From an uncultured Selenomonas sp. (GTDB taxonomy: Bacteria; Bacillota; Negativicutes; Selenomonadales; Selenomonadaceae): DNA of 11,969 nt. A program made the position numbers and the translations under genes. Of the stretch, positions 1 to 5,716 are shown in pieces. The notes under the pieces were generated by a model that saw nothing but the letters and a program-made list of their open reading frames with translations, ran no database searches and was not told the DNA's origin. The stretch spans positions 1-11,969 of the forward strand of contig CALIBA010000089.1 in assembly GCA_938045435.1 (NCBI GenBank), in the 5' to 3' direction. The stretch's first letter is position 1. Every line of letters begins with the position of its first letter.

Positions 1-2
1 GC

Positions 3-1073
3 ATACACAGCAGCGCCGATTTTGGTCTCGATGCAGCCTTATTTCCGCTCTGCTTTGAAGATGCAGGCGGTACCATTTCGGCACGTGTTCCGCTGCACCT
101 TGAGCGTGAGAGCGGTGCCATTACATTCGGTCTGCCGCTGCATGAGGGGACCGTTTTTCGGCTTGCCTACGGAGACCCCTATGGGATCCTCTCAAAGGCT
201 GCAGAAAACTATCGGGAGCTCAGCGCGTTTTCTCCGCAGGCAATCATGGGGGTTGCCTGTCTGGGGCATTACTTGCTGCTCGGTGATGATGTTGTGAGTG
301 AGATGCTCCTGTGCGGCGAGTTTCCGTCATCACTCTCTTTTGTATTCGGTGAGGTGCGTCGTGCGGGGGGACGCATCTGTGCTGATAATCTGAATGTCAT
401 GCTCGTTGGGATGAAAGAGGACCCGGGCTATATCAAGAATATTAAGCTGCGGTCAAAACGTGTATCACAGCTTTCCTATAACCGGAAGATGCTCGCATTC
501 CTGTCACATTTTATTCGCGTTTCTGAGGAAGAACTCTATTGTGCCAATCAGCGTCTCAGCCATCTGGCCAGCCGCGATGCATTAACCAACTTGCTCAATC
601 GCCGGGAGATGGAGCGTGTGCTGAAGTCCTCGATTGAGCAGGCAAGAGAACACAAGACGCCGCTTTCGGTGATGCTGCTTGATATAGATCACTTTAAGAG
701 CATTAATGATACTTATGGGCATGATATGGGAGACAAGGTCATTCTCACAGTGGCAGATGTGATTTCGCGTACGATTCGCGGTTCGGATGCTGGCTGCCGA
801 TGGGGTGGGGATGAATTCTTCATCATCTTACAAGGTGCGCCGCTTGCGGTGGCAGGGAAAGTTGGGGAGCGCATCCGCCGCTCCGTAGAGGCGTCTCGGA
901 TGCCCTTTGACCGCCATGTTACCGTCAGTGTTGGTGTTGCTCCATTTGATCCAGAAAAAGACAATGAACTGAAACTCTTTAAGAATGCCGATGAGGCGCT
1001 CTATCAAGCCAAGGCGCTTGGACGCAATACGGTGTACTGTCCTGGGATCGGCAGGATCAGCAGTGCGCAATGA
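3..1073 (+). CDS. FIST-domain GGDEF diguanylate cyclase (5' truncated by window)
   Basis: The reading frame is open from the window edge to the TGA at 1071-1073 (356 visible residues), so the start lies outside. The ATG at 246 is internal, since homologous-looking sequence continues upstream of it. Visible residues 1 to about 140 resemble a FIST_C sensory domain: an 'ARVPLH' strand, a 'GLPLHEGTVFRL' segment, 'LGHYLLLG' and 'FVFGEV' in the place of the family's YGE motif. A helical linker leads to a GGDEF domain: 'DALTNLLNRR' at its start, the metal-binding 'DIDHFKSIND', and the catalytic GGDEF at 804-818. An RxxD inhibitory site (RGSD, 777-788) lies exactly five residues before GGDEF, so product feedback by c-di-GMP is likely. 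GGDEF enzymes join two GTP into c-di-GMP; FIST domains are thought to bind small ligands such as amino acids. No membrane segment is visible, so a cytoplasmic sensor-cyclase is likely. The GGDEF call is firm, the FIST call moderate. Confidence 0.92.
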   Translation: MHSSADFGLDAALFPLCFEDAGGTISARVPLHLERESGAITFGLPLHEGTVFRLAYGDPYGILSKAAENYRELSAFSPQAIMGVACLGHYLLLGDDVVSEMLLCGEFPSSLSFVFGEVRRAGGRICADNLNVMLVGMKEDPGYIKNIKLRSKRVSQLSYNRKMLAFLSHFIRVSEEELYCANQRLSHLASRDALTNLLNRREMERVLKSSIEQAREHKTPLSVMLLDIDHFKSINDTYGHDMGDKVILTVADVISRTIRGSDAGCRWGGDEFFIILQGAPLAVAGKVGERIRRSVEASRMPFDRHVTVSVGVAPFDPEKDNELKLFKNADEALYQAKALGRNTVYCPGIGRISSAQ

Positions 1074-1103
1074 ATTTGGCACAGGATGAAAAGGGGAAGC
1101 TTT

Positions 1104-1661
1104 ATGTTTGATTTTCTGCGCTCTCGTTTCATGCGGCAGCGCAAGCGGACACAGCCGCGTGAGCAGGTGCGGCCAGGGGTTCAGCTGCTTGCCTCAATGC
1201 TGATTTGTTTTCCGGAGATTGAGGCTGTTTCCTATGACCCGCATGAAGGATGGCTGACGATGGATTTCGTGATCCGGGAGCATGTGTCTACGGAGGAAAT
1301 CAAGGAATTTACCGCACTTCTTGCGGAGAGTATTGAAACCTATCACGTCATCGAAGACGGCCTTGCGAGCGCGATGAATCTTGCTTATGAATGCCATGAG
1401 AACTTGACAATTCTCCACATATCGCGGAAAATGGACGAGCTCTCACAAATGGAGATGAGTCTCATCGTGCATCTGATGACAGAGCACTTTGGGGCGAAAC
1501 TGTGTATTGATCCGCATGGTGCAGATGCGCTTGATTCTGAATTTGGTTTTATTCAGCATGAGACGTTGGAGCGGATGCTCAGCGCCATTCACGAACTCCC
1601 ACTGCGTGAACGTCTGGTTGGGATCAGAGAGCGCGATCAGGTGGTTGTTTACAACAGATAA
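1104..1661 (+). CDS. Conserved-looking hypothetical protein, function unknown
   Basis: I do not recognise this protein. The ATG at 1104 is chosen because AAGGGGAAG lies 4 bases upstream; the in-frame ATG at 1086 has only ACAGG directly against it. The product is about 185 residues, with a short basic N-terminus (FLRSRFMRQRKR), then an alternating strand/helix pattern ('LICFPEIEAVSYDP', 'WLTMDFVIREH', 'LTILHISRKM', 'AKLCIDPHG') that suggests a compact soluble alpha/beta fold. It has no signal peptide, membrane helix, P-loop or clear metal motif. It starts 30 bases after the diguanylate cyclase and ends 90 bases before ymdB, so it is probably cotranscribed with them. A link to nucleotide signalling is possible from position alone. 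Codon use looks like its neighbours, with no sign of transfer. Confidence 0.8.
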   Translation: MFDFLRSRFMRQRKRTQPREQVRPGVQLLASMLICFPEIEAVSYDPHEGWLTMDFVIREHVSTEEIKEFTALLAESIETYHVIEDGLASAMNLAYECHENLTILHISRKMDELSQMEMSLIVHLMTEHFGAKLCIDPHGADALDSEFGFIQHETLERMLSAIHELPLRERLVGIRERDQVVVYNR

Positions 1662-1751
1662 TGTTTCACCGCATGAAGTGCGTTGGATTGATATAGGGCA
1701 TAAGAACTGCGCGGATATACGCATTGGAGCGGATGGCTGGGAGGGATATGT

Positions 1752-2531
1752 GTGCGCATTATGCTGGTCGGTGATGTTGTCGGGCGTACAGGACGGCGCG
1801 CATTTCGTACGCACACACCAAGGCTCCGTGCGGAGCAAAAGATTGATATTGTCATCGTCAACGGAGAGAATGCTGCGGGAGGCAAGGGCTATACCCGCAA
1901 AGCACTTGATGAACTCTATGCGGGCGGCGCGGACATTGTCACCTCCGGCAATCATGTTTGGGACAAAAAAGAAGTGTTTTCATTCATTGAAGACGAACCT
2001 TTTTTGGTGCGTCCTGCCAATTATCCAGAGGGGACACCAGGACAGGGGTATTGTATATTTCCGCTTAAAGCACACAGCATCGCAGTTATTAATCTTTCGG
2101 GGCGTTCTTTTATGCCGCCGCTAGACTGCCCATTTCAAAAGATGGAGGAAATTCTCTGCGCCGTTGAGGGAAAGGCAGATTTTGTCATACTTGACTTTCA
2201 TGCGGAGACGACCTCGGAGAAACTGGCAATGGGATATGCTTTTGATGGGCGTGCGGGCATTATTGTCGGAACCCACACACATGTCCAGACGGCAGATGCA
2301 CAGATTCTTCCAGGTGGAACGGCGTATATTACAGACCTTGGGATGGTTGGTGTTCATGCATCTATTCTTGGGGTGCGCAGCGATCTCGTTATCAAAAAAT
2401 TTCGGACAGGTATGCCTGTTCGATTCGAGATGGCAGAGGGGCCAGCTGAGTATGCAGCCGTTATCGTCGATGTGGATCACCGGATGAAAGCAACTGCGAT
2501 TGAACGCGTGATGATCTATGAAGATAAGTGA
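1752..2531 (+). CDS. ymdB: YmdB-family metallophosphoesterase (2',3'-cyclic-nucleotide phosphodiesterase)
   Basis: This 259-residue protein matches the YmdB family (TIGR00282) along its whole length; B. subtilis YmdB is about the same size. The dinuclear metal ligands are all present: D8 (VGDVVG), E39 and N40 (NGEN), N67 and H68 (GNHVWD), H150 (DFHAE), H175 and H177 (GTHTHVQTAD). The start is GTG at 1752, preceded by GGGAGGGA; the ATG at 1748 is out of frame. Family members hydrolyse 2',3'-cyclic nucleotides. In B. subtilis the protein affects the balance between motility and biofilm, apparently through RNA turnover. It is cytoplasmic, with no signal peptide. Here it lies 35 bases upstream of the PHP gene and in the same direction as the flagellar operon, but the rny and spoVS neighbours common in other Firmicutes are not seen. 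Activity is inferred from the intact ligand set. Confidence 0.95.
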   Translation: MRIMLVGDVVGRTGRRAFRTHTPRLRAEQKIDIVIVNGENAAGGKGYTRKALDELYAGGADIVTSGNHVWDKKEVFSFIEDEPFLVRPANYPEGTPGQGYCIFPLKAHSIAVINLSGRSFMPPLDCPFQKMEEILCAVEGKADFVILDFHAETTSEKLAMGYAFDGRAGIIVGTHTHVQTADAQILPGGTAYITDLGMVGVHASILGVRSDLVIKKFRTGMPVRFEMAEGPAEYAAVIVDVDHRMKATAIERVMIYEDK

Positions 2532-2566
2532 TTTGAAAAACACGGATTGTACTAGGGAGAGGTTTC

Positions 2567-3397
2567 ATGCCAAGCGATTTGCATATCCATACGACGTTCT
2601 CTGATGGAAAGGACACGCCGGAAGAGATCGTGGAGGCGGCAAAGGCCGCAGGACTGCACTATATCGCCATCACAGATCATGACAGCGTAGAAGGGATCAC
2701 GGATCTTTATGAAAACGGACGGTACCCAGGGACAAGCAGTGTGCGCCTCATACCGGGTGTTGGATTTAGTGCGGATGACCCCAAGTATAATGTTCATATC
2801 TTAGGGTATAATATAGATATTTACAATGCCGCGCTGCAAGAACGTCTAGAGGACATCAGTGAAGCAAGGTGGACACGGTTTACAGAGATCATAGAGCGTC
2901 TGAAAAGGCTCGGCTATGAGATTGGGGAAACCGAAGTGCTCACCGATGAGGGGATGTGCAAGGCCGTCGGACGCTCTCATATTGCCCGTGTGCTTGTCAA
3001 AAAAGGATATTTTGACTCGATTCGCAGCTGCTTTGAGCAGCTGCTTATGCGGGGGAAGCCGGCCTATGTTCCTTATTTTAGACTGGCACCCGAGGAGCTG
3101 ATTGCTCTCATCAAAGGGGCGGGAGGAATCCCTGTCATCGGAAATCCAAAGGCGGTCGGTGATGATGCGGTGATCCAAAGGATCATTGCACAGGGTGTGA
3201 TGGGGCTTGAGGTGTTTTATCCGGGGTATGAGACAGCGGATATACAGCACTATCTTATGATGGCACAAAAGCATGGCTTGCTCATTTCCGGCGGGTCGGA
3301 CTATCGGGGATTTCCTGGGCGGCAGCCGGAAAAGCTTGGTGCGTTTACCATTGAGGATATATACGCAGAAAATTTTTATCGGCCGCCGCGTATATAG
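2567..3397 (+). CDS. PHP-domain phosphoesterase homologue with altered metal-binding residues
   Basis: At 276 residues this resembles the TrpH/YciV-type PHP family (nucleoside bisphosphate phosphatase or 5'-3' exoribonuclease, about 280-290 residues). Kept motifs are DLHIHTTFSDG (H6, H8, D13), ITDHDS (D37, H38), VHILGYN (H77), GRSHIARVLV (H138) and GKPAYVPY. Three positions that are normally metal ligands are changed: the 'PGVE' glutamate is G66 (PGVGFSA), the 'HP' histidine is N193 (VIGNP), and the last 'GSDxHG' histidine is R247 (GSDYRG). The overall fold seems intact, with no frameshift or stop, so this looks like a maintained protein with a reduced or different metal site rather than a pseudogene. 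The ATG at 2567 has AGGGAGAGG upstream. It follows ymdB by 35 bases and precedes the P-loop gene by 27. Family membership is firm; catalytic activity is doubtful. Confidence 0.9.
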   Translation: MPSDLHIHTTFSDGKDTPEEIVEAAKAAGLHYIAITDHDSVEGITDLYENGRYPGTSSVRLIPGVGFSADDPKYNVHILGYNIDIYNAALQERLEDISEARWTRFTEIIERLKRLGYEIGETEVLTDEGMCKAVGRSHIARVLVKKGYFDSIRSCFEQLLMRGKPAYVPYFRLAPEELIALIKGAGGIPVIGNPKAVGDDAVIQRIIAQGVMGLEVFYPGYETADIQHYLMMAQKHGLLISGGSDYRGFPGRQPEKLGAFTIEDIYAENFYRPPRI

Positions 3398-3424
3398 TGC
3401 AGCAGATCAAGGAGATAAGATGTC

Positions 3425-4270
3425 ATGGATGTAATCGCTCTTGTTGGCCCGAGCGGGACAGGGAAAAGTCATCGTGCACTGTGGGTGGCGCAGAAAAATG
3501 GGGCCGATGCCATTATTGATGATGGCATTCTCATCAAGGACGGGAAAGTGATTGGCGGTTCCTCGGCGAAAAAAGAGAAGAACCGCATTATGGCGGTGCG
3601 CCGTGCTATATTTGTCCTGCCTGGACACGCTGAAGCTGTGCGCAAAGCCATTGAGGCGGCATCTCTGCGCCGCATTCTCATTCTTGGAACATCGGAGAAT
3701 ATGGTGCAGAAGATTGCAAAGACCCTTCGCCTCGGGATCATCAGCAAGCTGATCCGCATTGAGGATATTGCCACAAAGAAGGATATTGAGATCGCACAGT
3801 ATCATCGGCTCAAAAAAGGAGAGCATATTATTCCTGTCCCGAGCATCGAACTCAAGCCGCACTTCTCCGGGTATCTGATCGATCCCATTCGGAGTTTTTT
3901 CAAGACGGCTTCTGCAAAGCGGCGTCGCCTTGGGGAGCGCTCCATCGTGCGGCCCGTGTTCAGCTACTACGGGAAGCTCGTTATCGATGATTCTGTCATA
4001 AAGAGCATTGTGCGCATCGTGTCTCAGCAAATGAAAGAGGTCTATCGCGTGGGCAAGACACGTATTCGCCACCTTGTCAACGGCAGTGATGATCTTGGTA
4101 TTGTGGTTTCACTCGAAGTTATATTTTTCTATGGACATGAGATGAACGATGCTTTGGCTCTACTGCATAAGCAGTTGCAGCGCGAGATAGAGCGCATGAC
4201 CGGCATGGTGGTTCATGAGATACACATTCTTGTCAAGGGATTACGCGTAGCACCGACTGCCTCCCAATAA
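3425..4270 (+). CDS. P-loop NTPase-like protein with C-terminal Asp23/Gls24-like domain
   Basis: The 281-residue product has a clear Walker A motif (GPSGTGKS, residues 8-15) after a first beta strand, and an acidic hydrophobic strand 'AIIDDG' (29-34) that might serve as Walker B. Residues of about 180-273 look like an Asp23/Gls24 domain: 'YRVGKTRIRHLV', then 'IVVSLEVIFFYGHEM', a helix 'LLHKQLQREIERMTGM' and the closing strand 'VHEIHILVKGL'. Asp23 proteins are envelope-stress or membrane-associated scaffold proteins in Firmicutes. A P-loop domain joined to one is less familiar, and I know no function for the pair. There is no membrane helix; the middle (160-172) is strongly basic (SAKRRRLGER). 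The ATG at 3425 has AAGGAG 10 bases upstream; the ATG at 3420 hits a stop at once. It is the last gene before the AT-rich gap ahead of flgB. P-loop call firm, Asp23-like call moderate. Confidence 0.85.
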   Translation: MDVIALVGPSGTGKSHRALWVAQKNGADAIIDDGILIKDGKVIGGSSAKKEKNRIMAVRRAIFVLPGHAEAVRKAIEAASLRRILILGTSENMVQKIAKTLRLGIISKLIRIEDIATKKDIEIAQYHRLKKGEHIIPVPSIELKPHFSGYLIDPIRSFFKTASAKRRRLGERSIVRPVFSYYGKLVIDDSVIKSIVRIVSQQMKEVYRVGKTRIRHLVNGSDDLGIVVSLEVIFFYGHEMNDALALLHKQLQREIERMTGMVVHEIHILVKGLRVAPTASQ

Positions 4271-4405
4271 GCTGACGCTTCTTTTTTTAGGAAAAAGTGT
4301 TAAAATGAAAAGGATTTTTTTATGAGATGTAGAACTTTATGTATATATTCGTCATGTACATGTTCTTTTTGTATGTGAAAGAATTGAGGAAAGGAATGAC
4401 GTTTC
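4271..4405 (+). promoter_or_regulatory. AT-rich gap before flgB with candidate promoter
   Basis: This gap of 135 bases is visibly more AT-rich than the genes around it and is the longest non-coding stretch in the window. The best promoter candidate is an extended -10, TGTTAAAAT at 4298-4306 (five of six to TATAAT, plus the TG), with no good -35 box. A second weak -10-like element, TATATT, is at 4344-4349. No sigma-28-type site (TAAA plus GCCGATAT) is seen. A perfect palindrome of 10 bases, CATGTACATG, lies at 4353-4362 and could be an operator. The flgB ribosome site AGGAAAGGA is at 4387-4395. No strong GC hairpin with a T tract that would end the upstream transcript is visible. Confidence 0.45.
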
Positions 4406-4828
4406 ATGCTTGAGCAGGTGGTAAACTCCTCGACACTTGATATTGGCAGCAGAGCTTTGGCCGCAGCCTCCCTCCGACATGAGGTGCTCAGTAACAATAT
4501 CGCCAATGTCAATACGCCGTACTTCAGACGGAGTTATGTCCGCTTTGAGGATTTGCTGAAAAAGGAATTGGGACTGGAAAATGATCCCTTGATGAAGCCT
4601 GTGCGTACGCACGATCGCCATCTGCCCCTTCCATTCCGTGGAAAAGCACGTGCAGCGATTGAGCAGGAATCGACGACCAATATGCGCGTGGACGGCAATA
4701 ATGTCGATATTGACAGAGAGATGGCAGAAGTTGCCAAGAATCAGCTTTATTACAGCGTTTTGGCTACCCAGGTTGGGGGTCATGTCCGCAAGCTGAAGGA
4801 CGTCATTAATAGTGGTCAGAATGCTTGA
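4406..4828 (+). CDS. flgB: Flagellar basal-body rod protein FlgB
   Basis: The 140-residue product has the normal length for FlgB, a proximal rod protein exported through the flagellar type III system and placed just outside the MS ring. The N-terminal helix contains the rod/hook family signature 'LSNNIANVNTPYFRR' (residues of about 29-43). The C-terminal 'VDIDREMAEVAKNQLYYSVLA' type segment is the second conserved helix; the two pair as a coiled coil in the rod. There is no cleavable signal peptide, as expected for this export route. It begins the flagellar operon after the AT-rich gap, with AGGAAAGGA about 10 bases before the ATG, and ends 18 bases before flgC. Confidence 0.97.
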   Translation: MLEQVVNSSTLDIGSRALAAASLRHEVLSNNIANVNTPYFRRSYVRFEDLLKKELGLENDPLMKPVRTHDRHLPLPFRGKARAAIEQESTTNMRVDGNNVDIDREMAEVAKNQLYYSVLATQVGGHVRKLKDVINSGQNA

Positions 4829-4846
4829 TGAACAGGGAGGTACGAT

Positions 4847-5296
4847 ATGGGAATGTTTTTAGGGATTGATGCCGCGGCCTCCGGTCTCACGGCAGAGCGT
4901 CTGCGTATGGATGTGATTTCCAATAACATTGCGAATGCCAATACGACACGCACACAGGAGGGAGGCGCATATCATCGTCGGTATGTTGTCTTTCAGCCAC
5001 GTGAAAAGGATGCGGGAATTGGGTTTGAAGCTTTCCTTGCACGGGCTTCAAAGCGGCTTCGTCCTGGGGATGGTGTTCGTGCTCTTTCCATTCAGACGGA
5101 TCGGACACAAGGACCTCTTGTTTACGAGCCGGGACATCCAGACGCGAATGCGGAGGGCTACGTCGAGCGCCCGAATGTCAATATCGTTGCTGAGATGGTG
5201 GACATGATTACGGCGTCTCGTTCCTACGAGGCCAATGCGACGACCATCAATGCAGCAAAATCTATGGTGACTGCGGCACTGCGCATCGGCAGTTAA
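4847..5296 (+). CDS. flgC: Flagellar basal-body rod protein FlgC
   Basis: The 149-residue protein opens with 'MGMFLGIDAAASGLTAERLRMDVISNNIANANTTRT', summarised here as the FlgC form of the rod signature (residues 3 to about 35), and closes with the conserved helix around 'MVDMITASRSYEANATTINAAKSM' at about 117-140. FlgC joins FlgB, FlgF and FlgE-type proteins in the rod, between the MS ring and the hook. Length is typical for the family (about 135-150). GGGAGG lies about 8 bases upstream of the ATG at 4847. It is spaced 18 bases from flgB and 31 from the fliE start, in the order usual for Firmicutes. Confidence 0.97.
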   Translation: MGMFLGIDAAASGLTAERLRMDVISNNIANANTTRTQEGGAYHRRYVVFQPREKDAGIGFEAFLARASKRLRPGDGVRALSIQTDRTQGPLVYEPGHPDANAEGYVERPNVNIVAEMVDMITASRSYEANATTINAAKSMVTAALRIGS

Positions 5297-5327
5297 ATTT
5301 GTGCACTCTTAAGGGAGATAGGTGTAT

Positions 5328-5630
5328 ATGGAAATACAAGCTCTGCAAATGACCCCTGTATCGATGCACGCGACCAGTCATCTGGGCGAGACCATCGAAA
5401 AGCCGGCGGAAAAGAGCTTCGGAGCGTATCTAAAGGATGCGCTTTCTGAAGTTAATCATCTGCAGCTCGTCTCGGAAGAACAAAACGCGTTGCTTGCGGC
5501 AGGGGAGATTGAGGATGTCTCTCAGGTCATTGTGGCTGGACAGAAAGCAGACATTGCACTGCAGCTGACTATGCAAATGCGTAATCGTGCGGTTTCCGCC
5601 TATCAGGAAATCATGCGGATGCAGGTATAA
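5328..5630 (+). CDS. fliE: Flagellar hook-basal body complex protein FliE
   Basis: FliE is the small adaptor between the MS ring and the proximal rod and an early substrate of flagellar export. The product is 100 residues, the usual size. Its C-terminal half carries the recognisable pattern: 'SFGAYLKDALSEVNHLQ', a helix with 'EDVSQVIVAGQKADIALQLTMQ', and 'RNRAVSAYQEIMRMQV' at the end. The ATG at 5328 is chosen because AAGGGAG (5311-5317) lies 10 bases before it; an in-frame GTG at 5322 would leave only 4 bases. Its position between flgC and fliF fits the known operon order. Confidence 0.95.
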   Translation: MEIQALQMTPVSMHATSHLGETIEKPAEKSFGAYLKDALSEVNHLQLVSEEQNALLAAGEIEDVSQVIVAGQKADIALQLTMQMRNRAVSAYQEIMRMQV

Positions 5631-5662
5631 TCAGCATCCGTTGCTTAGAGTATGGCGCTCAC

Positions 5663-5676
5663 CCCTAAGCTTAGGG
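5663..5676. repeat. Perfect palindrome of 14 bases in the fliE-fliF gap
   Basis: CCCTAAGCTTAGGG is its own reverse complement, and could form a five-pair stem with an AGCT loop. The gap of 86 bases between fliE and fliF also has GCTTAGAG at 5643-5650, a near copy of the right half, and GCGC on both flanks (5655-5658 and 5683-5686). There is no T tract after it, so it is a poor terminator. It could be an operator, a processing site in the mRNA, or chance. Confidence 0.5.
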
Positions 5677-5716
5677 AGGCAGGCGCACATCCGTGATGAC
5701 TTGAAGGGAAGAGATT

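Noticed and set aside
22..297. Plus-strand ORF of 91 codons at the window start
   Set aside because: It runs in a different frame from the FIST/GGDEF gene, which is open across the same stretch and makes domain sense.
1662..1751. Possible promoter in the 90-base gap before ymdB (TTGATA at 1688, TATACG at 1716)
   Set aside because: The spacing between the boxes is 22 bases, too long for a normal promoter, and the -10 match is weak.
1489..2124. Plus-strand ORF of 211 codons spanning the end of the 1104-1661 gene and the start of ymdB
   Set aside because: It overlaps two better supported genes in another frame, with no domain and no good ribosome site.
3407..4072. Minus-strand ORF of 221 codons opposite the P-loop/Asp23 gene
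   Set aside because: The plus-strand frame has a Walker A motif and a good ribosome site; the antisense product shows no family features.
4271..4330. Possible terminator after the P-loop/Asp23 gene (T runs at about 4282-4288 and 4314-4321)
   Set aside because: No GC-rich stem precedes either T run, so they look like general AT richness.
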